Positions 1 to 9,396 of a stretch of 64,000 bases of DNA are shown piece by piece (the stretch's first letter is position 1; the number at the start of each line of letters is the position of its first letter). The notes beneath the pieces are model-generated. The model searched no databases. It worked only from the letters and a program-made list of their open reading frames with translations, and was not told where the DNA came from. The stretch comes from Massiliimalia timonensis. Its GTDB lineage: Bacteria > Bacillota > Clostridia > Oscillospirales > Ruminococcaceae. The position numbers and the translations under genes were made by a program. The stretch spans positions 372,001 to 436,000 of the forward strand of contig NZ_FYDD01000003.1 in assembly GCF_900186585.1 (NCBI RefSeq). Reading direction: 5' to 3'.

Positions 1-2
1 GG

Positions 3-284
3 ATCACGCCGCTGCCGGAACAAGCGCTGCAAACCGCGATGGAGTATGAACAGATCTTCTTCTTTGAAGAGGGGATGAAAAACGGCGGGATCGGCCAGCA
101 GATGATGTGTAAACTCTATGAACAGGGATTTCAAGGCCGTTTTCAGGTGACTGCAATAGAAGGAGAATTTATCCGCCAAGGCGCGGTGGAAAAGGTGTTT
201 TGCAGATACGGGCTGGACGCGGCTTCCATCCGTGAAACGATAGAATGTGGGGGAAACTGTGAGCGGGAAAATCAAAAAAATTAG
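3..284 (+). CDS. dxs: 1-deoxy-D-xylulose-5-phosphate synthase, C-terminal end (partial)
   Basis: Only the last ~93 codons are in the window; the reading frame is open from base 3. The residues EEGMKNGGIGQ are typical of the C-terminal transketolase domain of DXS, the TPP enzyme that condenses pyruvate and glyceraldehyde-3-phosphate for the methylerythritol phosphate isoprenoid pathway. The gene overlaps the start of tlyA, and dxs-tlyA-nadK-argR-recN is a familiar clostridial order, which supports the call. The N-terminal and catalytic parts cannot be checked here. Confidence 0.85.
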   Translation: MTPLPEQALQTAMEYEQIFFFEEGMKNGGIGQQMMCKLYEQGFQGRFQVTAIEGEFIRQGAVEKVFCRYGLDAASIRETIECGGNCERENQKN

Positions 285-1074
285 ATTGGACGTTGCATTA
301 ACAGAACAGGGTTTTGCACCCAGCCGGGAAAAGGCAAAGGCGCTGATCATGTCCGGTATTGTGTTCGTAGACGGTGAAAAATGCGATAAGGCCGGCGATA
401 TGATGAAAGAGGACGCGCAGATCGAGGTGCGGGGCAGCGGGTTAAAATATGTGAGCCGGGGCGGCTTGAAGCTTGAAAAGGCAATGGAGCTTTACGGCTT
501 TGCACTGGATAAAAAGGTGTGTATGGATATTGGGGCTTCTACCGGGGGATTCACCGATTGCATGCTCCAAAACGGCGCTGCTAGGGTTTACGCGATCGAC
601 GTGGGGTACGGGCAGCTTGCCTGGAGCTTGCGCACAAATCCCAGCGTTGTGAATCTGGAACGGACAAATATCCGCTATATTACCGAAGAGCAGGTGCCGG
701 AGCAGATTGATTTTGCTTCGATCGACGTTTCGTTTATCTCTTTAACGCTAGTATTGCCGGTGCTGTATCGTTTTCTGAAAGATGGGGGAGAATGCGTTTG
801 TTTGGTGAAACCCCAGTTTGAAGCCGGAAAAGGAAAAGTTGGGAAAAAGGGCGTGGTGCGGGAGCCGGAGATCCACCGGGAAGTGTGCCAAAAGATCTAT
901 CGTTTCTGCACCGAGCATGGTTTTTGTGTAAAAGCGATGACCTTTTCCCCGATCAAAGGTCCGGAAGGGAATATTGAATACTTATTTTATCTTCAAAAAT
1001 CAACTTCTGCTGTTTCGGCAGAAGAGGAAGAAATTGATGAAGTGGTGAAAAAATCTCACGAGGTTCTGTCTTGA
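259..1074 (+). CDS. tlyA: TlyA family rRNA 2'-O-methyltransferase (S4 plus FtsJ domains)
   Basis: About 271 residues. An N-terminal S4 RNA-binding domain (about residues 5-65) is followed by an FtsJ/RrmJ-like SAM-binding domain with DIGASTGGFTD near residue 90. The family methylates ribosomal RNA riboses in the cytosol and is often mislabelled hemolysin A. A GTG at 247 also opens the frame, but a GGGGGAA stretch sits about 5 bases before the GTG at 259, so that start is preferred. The start overlaps the end of dxs, implying coupled translation within the dxs-recN operon. Confidence 0.88.
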   Translation: MSGKIKKIRLDVALTEQGFAPSREKAKALIMSGIVFVDGEKCDKAGDMMKEDAQIEVRGSGLKYVSRGGLKLEKAMELYGFALDKKVCMDIGASTGGFTDCMLQNGAARVYAIDVGYGQLAWSLRTNPSVVNLERTNIRYITEEQVPEQIDFASIDVSFISLTLVLPVLYRFLKDGGECVCLVKPQFEAGKGKVGKKGVVREPEIHREVCQKIYRFCTEHGFCVKAMTFSPIKGPEGNIEYLFYLQKSTSAVSAEEEEIDEVVKKSHEVLS

Positions 1075-1095
1075 GGCGGGAGAGTGGAGCGATTG

Positions 1096-1956
1096 ATGAA
1101 AAACATAATGGTGATGGCGAATTTCAGCCGAAGCAACGCCTTATCCTGTACGGAAAATGTGTGTACGTGCCTTTATGAATTAGGCGTCGCTATTTTGATG
1201 CCTGATACGGCAAAGGAAAACTACGACCGTGGTTTTGTGGAATATGCGCCTTTTTATAAGGCTTTGGAGCGTGCAGACGCCCTGGTCGCGATCGGGGGGG
1301 ACGGCACTATTTTACACGCGGCTAAGCACGCGGTGGAATATGAAAAGCCGGTGTTCGGTGTAAATGCCGGCAGGCTTGGGTTTTTAGCCAGCTTGGAACA
1401 AAACGAATTGTCCGCGTTAAAAAAACTGGCGGTCGGCGAGTACCGGATTCAAAGCAGGATGATGCTGCGGGTACGGCATTGCCACAGGGGGAATGTGACG
1501 GAATATCAAGCGCTGAATGATGTGGTCATCTCAAAGGGCGCGGTGTCCCGGGTCATTGATCTGGATGTTTTTTGCATGGGTCGGTTTGTCAGCTCTTACC
1601 GTGCGGACGGGATCATTCTATCCACGCCTACCGGCTCCACGGCTTATTCCCTGAGCGCGGGCGGGCCGATCATTGAGCCGAATATGAACTGCATCACCTT
1701 GACCCCGATCTCTCCGCATTCGCTGTTTGACCGTCCGATCGTGTTTGCCGATAATAACCGCCTGACGATCCGTCCGGGGGAAAATAATGACACGGATATT
1801 TATTTTACGGTAGATGGGGAACTGGCGATCGAAATTGAACAAGGCGACGAGCTGATCGTGGAAAAAAGCGCGACCTCTGTTTCGCTGATCGACTTATCGG
1901 AAAAGCCGTTTTATGAAGTGTTGCATGAAAAATTCTTGACCAGAGCAAAATCTTAG
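1096..1956 (+). CDS. nadK: NAD kinase
   Basis: About 286 residues. It phosphorylates NAD to NADP with ATP or polyphosphate. The diagnostic AIGGDGTILHAA loop is present near residue 60, and the later GRLGFL and SPTGSTAYSLSAGGP-type segments (here STPTGSTAYS) form the NAD site. A GTG at 1084 is in frame, but the ATG at 1096 has GGAG 7 bases upstream and begins like known NAD kinases (MKNI). It lies 21 bases after tlyA and ends in TAG, showing that TAG is an ordinary stop in this genome. Confidence 0.93.
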   Translation: MKNIMVMANFSRSNALSCTENVCTCLYELGVAILMPDTAKENYDRGFVEYAPFYKALERADALVAIGGDGTILHAAKHAVEYEKPVFGVNAGRLGFLASLEQNELSALKKLAVGEYRIQSRMMLRVRHCHRGNVTEYQALNDVVISKGAVSRVIDLDVFCMGRFVSSYRADGIILSTPTGSTAYSLSAGGPIIEPNMNCITLTPISPHSLFDRPIVFADNNRLTIRPGENNDTDIYFTVDGELAIEIEQGDELIVEKSATSVSLIDLSEKPFYEVLHEKFLTRAKS

Positions 1957-1970
1957 TTGGAGGAATGGAT

Positions 1971-2426
1971 GTGAAAGAAAGCAGGCACCAGAAAATTCTG
2001 GAGATCATCCGGAATGAAGAAATTTACACGCAGGAAGGAATATTGGAAAAGCTGCGGGAAGCTGGGTTTTCGGTGACGCAGGCCACTGTTTCGCGGGACA
2101 TCAAAAAGCTGAATCTAATTAAGGTGATGACCCCGTCCGGGAAATATAAGTATATCTGCCATACGGAGCATACGCAGTCTGCCAGTCCGGTAAAATACCA
2201 GTCTGTTTTTGCAGACGCGATCCGGGAAGTGGACAGCGCCATGAACATTGTGGTGATCAAATGCCACGTAGGATTTGCAAACGCTGCCTGCGCCGCGCTG
2301 GATACCATGAATCTGGAGGGGATCGTCGGAACCATTGCAGGGGATGACACCATTTTTGCCTTGATGCGCTCCCCAACACAGGCGGAATATGTCGTGGAAA
2401 CGATCCGGGAACTGATTAACAGGTAG
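1971..2426 (+). CDS. argR: Arginine repressor
   Basis: About 151 residues, the usual ArgR/AhrC length. The N-terminal winged helix (about 1-70) carries the conserved run TQATVSRDIKKL; the C-terminal arginine-binding and oligomerisation domain contains GTIAGDDTIFA. It represses arginine biosynthesis when arginine is bound. An ATG at 1965 abuts the GGAGGA box (1959-1964), so the GTG at 1971, with 6-base spacing, is the better start. It sits between nadK and recN, as in many Firmicutes. Confidence 0.92.
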   Translation: MKESRHQKILEIIRNEEIYTQEGILEKLREAGFSVTQATVSRDIKKLNLIKVMTPSGKYKYICHTEHTQSASPVKYQSVFADAIREVDSAMNIVVIKCHVGFANAACAALDTMNLEGIVGTIAGDDTIFALMRSPTQAEYVVETIRELINR

Positions 2427-2437
2427 GTGGCTAGCTT

Positions 2438-4117
2438 ATGCTCAAAGAGCTTTATATTGAAAATCTGGCAGTGATCGAGCAGATGTGCCTTTTGTTTTCG
2501 GAAGGCTTTACTGTGTTTACCGGGGAAACCGGCGCAGGGAAATCTATTTTGATCGACGCAATCAACCTGATTTTGGGACAGCGGGCCAATAAAGAAATCG
2601 TGCGTACCGGCGCTCAAAAGGCGGTTGTTACGGCTGTTATTTCCAATGTGCCGGAAGAAGCAGAGAGAAAGCTTGCAGAATATGGGTATGAAAGCGAGCA
2701 GGGGGAACTTTTGGTTTCCCGGGAGATCCATGCGGACGGAAAAGGCTCTGCCCGCCTGATGGGGCGGCCGGTCACGGTGTCCATTTTGCGGGAGCTGGGG
2801 GCAATGCTCATCAATATCCACGGGCAGCACGACAACCAGGTCCTATTAAACAGCGAAAACCATCTGGATATTTTGGATCTTTATGCCGGGACGGGGGAAC
2901 TGTTTACCCGGTATCAGGAAGAATACAAAAAATATACCTCGCTGAAAAACGAGTGGCGGAAGGTAAGCATGGACGAGGCGGAGAAAGCCCGGCGGCTGGA
3001 TCTGCTGCGTTACCAAATTGCGGAAATTTCAGAAATTTCCCCTAAAGAGGGGGAAGAAGAGGCTTTGGAAGAAAAGCTTCAGATGATCCGCCATTCCGCG
3101 AAGATCGTGGAGCAGCTTTCCGGGGCATATAACCTGCTTTTTGGTTCAGACGAAGAAAGCGGCGCCTGCGACCTGCTGCGGCAGAGCGCGGATTCTTTGG
3201 AAGAGGCGGGAGAATACCACCGCGCTGTGGAGGAGATTGCCGAACAGCTGCGCAATGTCCAGTATGAGGCGGAAGACGCTGCGGAAAAGGTGTCCCGTTT
3301 TCTGGAACGGTTTGAGTTCGATCCCAACGAACTGGATGGGCTGGAACAGCGCTTGGATGAACTGCGTCAGCTGAAACGGAAATACGGCACTACGATCGGC
3401 GAGGTGCTGGAATTTTACAAAAAGGCTGAAACCGAGCTTTCACAGATCGAATTATCGGAAGAACGGCGCCAGGAACTGACTGGGGAGCTGGAAATACAGA
3501 AAAAACGGGTCATGACAGAGGGGAACGCGCTTTCCAAAGCACGCCATGAGGCGGCCCGGCAGTTTGTGGAACGCATTTCTGAACAGCTTGTCTTTTTGGA
3601 TATGCCCAACGTATCCATGAAGGTGCAGATCGAAAAGGCGAAGTACGGCGCGCGTGGATGCGACGCGGTGGAATTTTTGTTTTCCACCAACCGCGGCGAG
3701 GAACTGCGCCCGCTTGGAAAGATCGCGTCGGGCGGGGAGTTGAGCCGAATCATGCTGGCGATCAAAAGCGTGCTGGCTCAAAAAGATTCGATCGACACGC
3801 TGATTTTTGATGAGATCGATACCGGCGTCAGCGGGAAGTCCTCCCAGAAGATCGGCTTAAAGCTGCGGGAGGCGGCGCAGCACCGGCAGGTGCTGTGCGT
3901 GACCCATTCGGCGCAGGTAGCGGCGTTGGCGCAAAACCATTTCCTGATCCGGAAAGAAACCGAAGGAGAACGCACCTTTACCCGAGTAAGCGCCCTTTCC
4001 GAACAGGAACGAATAGAAGAGATCGCCCGGATCATCGGCACAGATCAGATCAGTGAATTGACCCTGCAAAATGCCAAAGAAATGGTGGAACGGGGAAAAA
4101 ATCCGGTTTTTAGTTGA
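2438..4117 (+). CDS. recN: DNA repair protein RecN (SMC-like ATPase)
   Basis: 559 residues, normal for RecN. Walker A GETGAGKS lies at residues 29-36 and the Walker B segment (LIFDEIDTGVSG) near 450, separated by a long charged coiled-coil region. RecN is an SMC-like ATPase recruited to double-strand breaks, acting with RecA in recombinational repair. It is the last gene of the operon that starts upstream with dxs; a sigma-A type -35 for the tyrS leader overlaps its stop region. No LexA-type operator was seen directly in front. Confidence 0.94.
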   Translation: MLKELYIENLAVIEQMCLLFSEGFTVFTGETGAGKSILIDAINLILGQRANKEIVRTGAQKAVVTAVISNVPEEAERKLAEYGYESEQGELLVSREIHADGKGSARLMGRPVTVSILRELGAMLINIHGQHDNQVLLNSENHLDILDLYAGTGELFTRYQEEYKKYTSLKNEWRKVSMDEAEKARRLDLLRYQIAEISEISPKEGEEEALEEKLQMIRHSAKIVEQLSGAYNLLFGSDEESGACDLLRQSADSLEEAGEYHRAVEEIAEQLRNVQYEAEDAAEKVSRFLERFEFDPNELDGLEQRLDELRQLKRKYGTTIGEVLEFYKKAETELSQIELSEERRQELTGELEIQKKRVMTEGNALSKARHEAARQFVERISEQLVFLDMPNVSMKVQIEKAKYGARGCDAVEFLFSTNRGEELRPLGKIASGGELSRIMLAIKSVLAQKDSIDTLIFDEIDTGVSGKSSQKIGLKLREAAQHRQVLCVTHSAQVAALAQNHFLIRKETEGERTFTRVSALSEQERIEEIARIIGTDQISELTLQNAKEMVERGKNPVFS

Positions 4118-4142
4118 CAGAATCTTTTTTTTGTGATATGTT
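4114..4142 (+). promoter_or_regulatory. Promoter of the tyrS T-box transcript
   Basis: TTGACA (4114-4119), a 17-base spacer and TATGTT (4137-4142). The perfect -35 overlaps the recN stop. It would start transcription a few bases before the T-box stem I. Confidence 0.7.
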
Positions 4143-4147
4143 GTACC

Positions 4148-4431
4148 TATAGTAAAAAAGCGGTGAAGAGAACAAGTAGTCCTTTCCTAAGGCTTTCAGA
4201 GAGTACCCGGGTGGTGAAAGGGTACAGCAAGGGACTGGATGAATACCTCTCGGAGCTACAAGGTGGAACGGGAAATTTCCCTAGTAGACAAGTCGGGTCC
4301 GCCCGTTAAAGCGGCAGGGGCATCGAAAGCGTGCCCGGCGAGCGGCCGTCTGGTTTGGCGGCAACAGAGGTGGTACCGCGGATCTTCCGCCCTCTATCCC
4401 ATATTTGGGGATAGAGGGCTTTTTTATTTGC
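4148..4431 (+). ncRNA. T-box riboswitch, tyrosine-specific
   Basis: The conserved T-box sequence (AGGTGGTACCGCGG, about 4369-4382) precedes a terminator hairpin built from CCCTCTATCCC and GGGATAGAGGG with a T-run ending near 4427. Upstream is a stem I region with AGAGAG and GGTGGTG elements. In the specifier region GAA-TAC-CTC, the TAC at 4244-4246 is a tyrosine codon, matching the downstream gene. Uncharged tRNA-Tyr should pair here and at the T-box and prevent termination, raising TyrRS when tyrosine charging falls. Confidence 0.93.
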
Positions 4432-4476
4432 TCAATGGAAAGTGTGAAAATGGTAAAGCAAGAAAGGAAGTTATGT

Positions 4477-5703
4477 ATGACTGTATTTGAAGAACTCAAA
4501 CGCCGTGGCCTGATCGCTCAGGCGACCCATCTGGACAAGATCGAAGAATTATTTAATAACGAAAAGGTGACCTTTTATGTTGGCTTTGACGCGACAGCGG
4601 ACAGCCTTCATGTTGGGCATTTTTTGCAGCTGGTGGTAATGTCGCGCCTCCAAAAAGCCGGGCACCGTCCCATCGCGTTGCTGGGCACCGGAACGACCAT
4701 GATCGGCGACCCGACCGGGAAAAGCGATATGCGCAAGATGCTTACCCCCGAAGAGATCAACCATAACGCAGAATGCTTTAAGCGCCAGATGTCCCGCTTC
4801 GTGGATTTTGAAGACGGGAAAGCCTTGATGGTGCAGAACGGCGACTGGCTGCTGAAGTTCAACTATATGGAATTTTTGCGGGAAGTGGGGATCCATTTCT
4901 CCGTCAATAAGATGCTGACCGCGGAATGTTTCAAATCCCGGATGGAACGCGGATTGAGCTTTTTGGAATTCAACTACATGCTGCTCCAAAGCTATGACTT
5001 TCTGCACCTCTACCGTACGCTGGGCTGTAAGCTGGAGCTGGGCGGCGACGACCAGTGGTCAAACATCATCAATGGGGTTGATCTGGTGCGCCGCGTAGAA
5101 GGCGAGGAAGTATACGGTATGACCTTTACCCTGCTGACTACCCGGGAAGGGAAGAAGATGGGAAAAACGGAGAAGGGAGCTTTGTGGCTCGATCCGGAAA
5201 AGACATCTCCTTATGAGTTCTTCCAATACTGGAGAAACGTCAATGACGGCGATGTTATCAACTGCATGAAGCTGCTGACTTTTGTGCCGATCGAAGAGAT
5301 CGAGGCCAAAGAACATTTGACCGGAAGCGAGCTCAATCCAGTCAAGGAACAGCTTGCCTTTGAACTGACCAAGATGGTACACGGGGAAGAGGAAGCCCAA
5401 AAGGCGTTGGAAGCTTCCCGGGCGCTCTTTACCTCGAAGGGAAATACCGACGATATGCCGACAACTGAACTTGGCGACGGAGATTTGACGGATGGAACGA
5501 TCGGGATCCTGGATCTGATGGTGAAAACCAAGCTTTGCCCATCGAAAGGGGAGGCGCGCCGGCTTGTTCAGCAGGGAGGCGTGGCAGTCAATGACGAAAA
5601 GGTCTCAGACCCGACCCGGAATATTTCCAAAGATGATTTTAAAGACGGTTCCCTGATCATCAAAAAAGGGAAAAAGGTCTATCATAAGGTCGTACTCCGC
5701 TAA
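4477..5703 (+). CDS. tyrS: Tyrosyl-tRNA synthetase
   Basis: About 408 residues. Class I synthetase with HVGH (HIGH motif) at residues 45-48 and KMGKT (KMSKS motif) in the middle of the protein, followed by a C-terminal S4 RNA-binding domain. It charges tRNA-Tyr in the cytosol. The frame is open from 4405, but that part is the T-box terminator; the ATG at 4477 has AAAGGAAG just upstream and starts like other TyrRS. It is regulated by the tyrosine T-box and followed by a strong terminator. Confidence 0.96.
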   Translation: MTVFEELKRRGLIAQATHLDKIEELFNNEKVTFYVGFDATADSLHVGHFLQLVVMSRLQKAGHRPIALLGTGTTMIGDPTGKSDMRKMLTPEEINHNAECFKRQMSRFVDFEDGKALMVQNGDWLLKFNYMEFLREVGIHFSVNKMLTAECFKSRMERGLSFLEFNYMLLQSYDFLHLYRTLGCKLELGGDDQWSNIINGVDLVRRVEGEEVYGMTFTLLTTREGKKMGKTEKGALWLDPEKTSPYEFFQYWRNVNDGDVINCMKLLTFVPIEEIEAKEHLTGSELNPVKEQLAFELTKMVHGEEEAQKALEASRALFTSKGNTDDMPTTELGDGDLTDGTIGILDLMVKTKLCPSKGEARRLVQQGGVAVNDEKVSDPTRNISKDDFKDGSLIIKKGKKVYHKVVLR

Positions 5704-5720
5704 AATGGAGCAGATACAGA

Positions 5721-5755
5721 AAAACTTCCTGCCTCATACAGGCAGGAAGTTTTTC
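5721..5755 (+). terminator. Rho-independent terminator after tyrS
   Basis: Stem ACTTCCTGCC / GGCAGGAAGT (10 bp), 7-base loop, followed by TTTT. Confidence 0.85.
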
Positions 5756-5891
5756 CATAAAAAGCGGTTTATTAAGAGATTTGAAGTCCGATTGTATTTG
5801 TATAAAATACAAATTTCGGGGGATACTGATACCAGTCCTGTGGACATGTGACAAATTTCCTGAACAAATTGTAAATCACCATTGCCTTTAT

Positions 5892-5920
5892 TTGACAAAC
5901 AGGGAAAAAAAGTGTATCAT
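5892..5920 (+). promoter_or_regulatory. Sigma-A type promoter of the phosphonoglycan operon
   Basis: A perfect TTGACA (5892-5897), a 17-base spacer and TATCAT (5915-5920). It lies in the roughly 300-base gap between tyrS and the ABC permease; apart from this and the tyrS terminator the gap holds nothing recognised. It implies constitutive expression unless a repressor binds nearby. Confidence 0.75.
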
Positions 5921-5999
5921 TTAGGATGCTCAACTATGATTATGAACAGGCTTTGACGGCTTGGATACTGTCAGTTTCAAAAATAATAGGGGTATTATC

Positions 6000-6782
6000 A
6001 TGAATCGTTTTTTTAAAGACTTACATAAATACAAGAATTATACTATTTATGCCTCAAAGTCGGACTTAAAATCAGAAGTAGCCGGTTCTTACCTTAACTG
6101 GTTATGGTGGATTTTAGATCCGATTTGTTTTATGCTGATTTATACGTTGATTTTTGGAGTGATTTTTAAAGCGGCCGAGCTCTACTTCCCCATATTTATC
6201 TTTATTGGGTTGACAATGTGGAACTTCTTTAACCGATTGATGCTTTCTAGTATTAAAATTGTAAAGAACAACAAAGCTATCGTTTCTAAGGTATACCTGC
6301 CCAAGCATATTCTGTTGATTGAAAAAATGGGAGTAGAAGCCTTTAAGATGGGAATCTCATTTTTGATCGTTATTATCATGATGATCTTTTACCGGGTACC
6401 TGTCACATGGAACGTTCTTTGTCTTGTACCGATCTTAATTACGTTTTTTGTGATCAGCTTTGGCTTTTCTACGTTCCTGCTTCATTTCGGCGTATTTGTA
6501 CAGGATCTTCGTAATGTTGTACAGATCGGACTGCGGCTCGTCTTTTATATGACTGGTATTTTTTATAATTTAGAAACAAGGATTCCGGCACCGTACAGCG
6601 ATTATCTGGAAAAGCTCAATCCAGTTGCCTTTTTAATGACCTCTATGCGTAAGGCGCTGCTTTATCAGGAAACGGTGGACTGGCTTTGGCTTGGTATTTG
6701 GTTTGTTGTAGGGATTTTGATATGTATGTTAGGGATTCATACCATCTATAAAAATGAAAACAGCTATGTTAAGGTGATATAA
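6000..6782 (+). CDS. ABC-2 type polysaccharide exporter, permease subunit (TagG-like)
   Basis: About 260 residues with six predicted hydrophobic segments, the pattern of TagG/Wzm permeases that export undecaprenyl-linked teichoic acid or O-antigen-like glycans across the cytoplasmic membrane. The frame is open from a TTG at 5961, but the ATG at 6000 follows AGGGG and begins MNRFFKDLHKYK, like relatives. It overlaps the ATPase gene by one base, so the pair is translationally coupled. It is the first gene of the phosphonate-decoration operon, which says the decorated product is an exported glycan. The substrate itself is not known. Confidence 0.82.
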   Translation: MNRFFKDLHKYKNYTIYASKSDLKSEVAGSYLNWLWWILDPICFMLIYTLIFGVIFKAAELYFPIFIFIGLTMWNFFNRLMLSSIKIVKNNKAIVSKVYLPKHILLIEKMGVEAFKMGISFLIVIIMMIFYRVPVTWNVLCLVPILITFFVISFGFSTFLLHFGVFVQDLRNVVQIGLRLVFYMTGIFYNLETRIPAPYSDYLEKLNPVAFLMTSMRKALLYQETVDWLWLGIWFVVGILICMLGIHTIYKNENSYVKVI

Positions 6783-7510
6783 TGAGTGAATGTGCGATTG
6801 AAGTAAAAAATCTTTGTGTCAATTACCGGGGATTGCAGAAATATTCGATTCGCCGCAATTTTTTTACCTTTAAGCGGAAAAAGGTGGAGATGTTTGAAGC
6901 GGTTAAAAATGTATCCTTTACCGTGGAAAAGGGGGAGATCCTTGGGATCGTGGGACGGAATGGTTCGGGAAAATCCACCTTATTAAAGACCCTTGCGGGT
7001 ATCTTTTCACCGGATTCCGGAACGATCGATACAAAGGGAAATTCTGTTTCTCTGCTGTCGATTGGCGTTGGCTTTCAAAGGGAGATGACTGGGCGGGAAA
7101 ACATTATGCTTTCTGGGATGCTGTTGGGATTTGACGAGGCATTTATCCGTCAAAAGGAAGCAGAAATCATCGAATTTTCAGAGCTTGGAAAGTTTATTGA
7201 TATGCCGGTCAAGTCTTATTCCAGCGGGATGTACTCTAAACTGGCCTTTTCGATTACTGCAATTTTAGAAACAGATATTATGATGATCGACGAGGTGCTC
7301 AGTGTTGGGGACGCCAAGTTTAAAAAGAAAAGTTATGCGAAAATGAAGTCGCTCATCAATGATCAGAACCGCACGGTATTGATCGTTTCCCACAGCAGTG
7401 ATACACTGAGAAAGCTGTGTACCAGTATTTTATGGCTTCATGACGGCGAAGTACGAAAAATTGGAAAGGCCTCTGAAGTTTTAGCAGAATACGAAGAGTT
7501 CATGAAATAA
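6782..7510 (+). CDS. ABC-2 type polysaccharide exporter, ATPase subunit (TagH-like)
   Basis: 242 residues. Walker A GRNGSGKST near residue 57, ABC signature SSGMYSKL near 147 and Walker B IMMIDEVLSVGD near 165. The SVGDxxFKKK run after Walker B is typical of teichoic acid/O-antigen exporters (TagH/Wzt). It lacks the long C-terminal extension of full-length TagH or carbohydrate-binding Wzt, so substrate choice should lie elsewhere. It energises the permease encoded just upstream. Confidence 0.87.
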   Translation: MSECAIEVKNLCVNYRGLQKYSIRRNFFTFKRKKVEMFEAVKNVSFTVEKGEILGIVGRNGSGKSTLLKTLAGIFSPDSGTIDTKGNSVSLLSIGVGFQREMTGRENIMLSGMLLGFDEAFIRQKEAEIIEFSELGKFIDMPVKSYSSGMYSKLAFSITAILETDIMMIDEVLSVGDAKFKKKSYAKMKSLINDQNRTVLIVSHSSDTLRKLCTSILWLHDGEVRKIGKASEVLAEYEEFMK

Positions 7511-7530
7511 AGGGATTGGAAGGGTTAGAA

Positions 7531-8658
7531 ATGAAAATTACAGATTTTATGACAGAAGTTCAAAAACTGGGGATCGATTATTACACCGGGGTTCCGGATT
7601 CTCAGTTAAAAGCACTCTGCGATCATTTGATGGACCGTTTTGGGATCTGCGAAAACCATGTTGTTGCGGCAAATGAAGGCGCCGCGACAGGATTGGCTGC
7701 AGGACATTTTCTGGCTACAGGAAAACCAGCTATGGTTTATATGCAGAACAGTGGGATCGGCAATGCTGTCAACCCGATCTGTTCTTTGCTGAATGATAAA
7801 GTTTATGCGATTCCAGTACTGTTCGTAGTGGGATGGAGAGGAGAGCCGGGCGTCCATGACGAACCGCAGCATATCTTCCAGGGAGAAGTGACCTGCGAGA
7901 TGCTTTCCTGTCTGGATATTGCGCATTTTGTATTGACCCCCGAAACAACAGAGGAAGAATTCAAAAGCGCTATGGACGAAGCTGCGAAGACCTTTGCTTC
8001 AGGAAAATGCTATGCGGTTGTTGTGAAAAAGGGCGCTTTGAAAAACGATAAGAAGATGGTCTATGAAAATGACTATCCAATGAGCCGGGAGGATGTAGTA
8101 AAGCTGATCATCAGTCAGGCAAAACCAGATGATATTTTTGTTTCCACCACCGGGAAGCTTTCCAGAGAATTGTTTGAAGCAAGAGAAGCACGCGGTGAAG
8201 GGCATGAAAAGGATTTCCTGACAGTTGGCTCCATGGGTCACAGTTCTATGATCGCGTTGGGGATCGCTCAGCAGAAAAAGGACCGCAGGGTATTTTGTTT
8301 AGACGGTGATGGCGCGGCGTTGATGCACATGGGAAGCATGGCGGTGCTTGGCGCCAACGAGCCGAAAAACTTGTACCATGTCGTCATCAACAATGGCGCG
8401 CATGAAACGGTTGGCGGAGTTCCTACCGTGTCTGCAAGCATTGATCTGCCGGCTGCCGCCAAGGCATTTGGGTATAAGCAGGCCTTTACCGCGCAGAATG
8501 AGCAGGAGATCTTAGAAGCCCTTTCTCATTGCGGGGAAGAGGGCCCGATTTTGATCGAGATCCACACCAACTTGTTTTCTCGCGCGGACCTTGGAAGACC
8601 GACCACGACGCCGATCCAAAATAAAGAAGCCTTTATGGGCTTTGTTGCGGGGGAATAA
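7531..8658 (+). CDS. Phosphonopyruvate decarboxylase
   Basis: About 375 residues, the usual length. A TPP enzyme converting phosphonopyruvate to phosphonoacetaldehyde, the step that pulls the unfavourable PEP mutase reaction forward. The N-terminal Pyr domain has NEGAATGLAAGH; the C-terminal PP domain has the TPP/Mg motif, GDG near residue 252 followed by NN about 30 residues later. An in-frame TTG lies at 7516, but GGAAGGG precedes the ATG at 7531. Sulfopyruvate decarboxylase is related, but the neighbouring PEP mutase settles the assignment. Confidence 0.9.
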   Translation: MKITDFMTEVQKLGIDYYTGVPDSQLKALCDHLMDRFGICENHVVAANEGAATGLAAGHFLATGKPAMVYMQNSGIGNAVNPICSLLNDKVYAIPVLFVVGWRGEPGVHDEPQHIFQGEVTCEMLSCLDIAHFVLTPETTEEEFKSAMDEAAKTFASGKCYAVVVKKGALKNDKKMVYENDYPMSREDVVKLIISQAKPDDIFVSTTGKLSRELFEAREARGEGHEKDFLTVGSMGHSSMIALGIAQQKKDRRVFCLDGDGAALMHMGSMAVLGANEPKNLYHVVINNGAHETVGGVPTVSASIDLPAAAKAFGYKQAFTAQNEQEILEALSHCGEEGPILIEIHTNLFSRADLGRPTTTPIQNKEAFMGFVAGE

Positions 8659-8664
8659 AGACGA

Positions 8665-9384
8665 ATGAAAGCTTTAATTTTAAATTCCGGTTTGGGAAAA
8701 CGGATGGGGGAGTTGACGGCTTCCCGTCCTAAGTGTATGGTTGAAATCGTGCCGGGAGTTTCTACAGTGGATCTGCAGATCGAAAAGTTGTTAAAATGCG
8801 GGATCAGCGATATCATTATGACGACTGGGCCGTTTTCCGAACTTCTGGAAGGCCATTTAACAGAACGCTTTCCACAGGCAAGGTTTACATTTGTGAACAA
8901 CCCGATTTACGATAAGACCAACTATATTTATTCTATTTATTTAGCGAGAGAGGTTTTGAAGGATCAGGAGCTAGTTTCCATGCATGGGGACCTTGCCTTT
9001 GAAACAGACGTTTTGGAAACTGTGCTCCATAGTCAAACCAGTGTGATGACTGTGGACAGCATCTTGCCCCTGCCTGAGAAGGATTTTAAGGCGGTTTATG
9101 AAGGGGAGCGCGTGGTCAAAGTAGGAATAGAATTTTTTGACAGCGCTGTGGCGGCACAGCCTTTATACCATCTGACAAAAGAGGATTGGAACACATGGCT
9201 GGAGAATATCATCGCGTTCTGTGAAGTAGGGACAACTTCTGTATATGCGGAAAATGCTTTCAATGAGATCTCAGCCCAGTTAAATGTTAAGATGCTGGAT
9301 TTAAAAGGAAAATTTTGTGCAGAGGTTGACAACCTGGAAGATTTGGAGCGATTCCGTTCACACTATGAATTGTTGAAAAAATAA
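8665..9384 (+). CDS. Sugar-nucleotidyltransferase-like NTP transferase (LicC-type)
   Basis: 239 residues. The N-terminus LNSGLGKRMGEL matches the G-x-G-x-R-M nucleotide loop of GT-A fold nucleotidyltransferases such as LicC (CTP:phosphocholine cytidylyltransferase). Placed between the phosphonopyruvate decarboxylase and PEP mutase genes, it may activate the phosphonate as a CMP ester for the LicD enzymes, but a sugar or polyol phosphate is also possible because the PEP mutase carries its own nucleotidyltransferase domain. The start has a weak ribosome-binding site and lies 6 bases after the previous stop, consistent with coupling. Confidence 0.75.
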   Translation: MKALILNSGLGKRMGELTASRPKCMVEIVPGVSTVDLQIEKLLKCGISDIIMTTGPFSELLEGHLTERFPQARFTFVNNPIYDKTNYIYSIYLAREVLKDQELVSMHGDLAFETDVLETVLHSQTSVMTVDSILPLPEKDFKAVYEGERVVKVGIEFFDSAVAAQPLYHLTKEDWNTWLENIIAFCEVGTTSVYAENAFNEISAQLNVKMLDLKGKFCAEVDNLEDLERFRSHYELLKK

Positions 9385-9396
9385 GGAGAGATTGGC

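Noticed and set aside
2024-2830. A 268-codon minus-strand open frame across argR and recN
   Set aside because: It is a shadow of two well-supported genes and has no motif or ribosome-binding site.
4239-4490. An 83-codon open frame before tyrS
   Set aside because: It lies entirely in the T-box leader and terminator.
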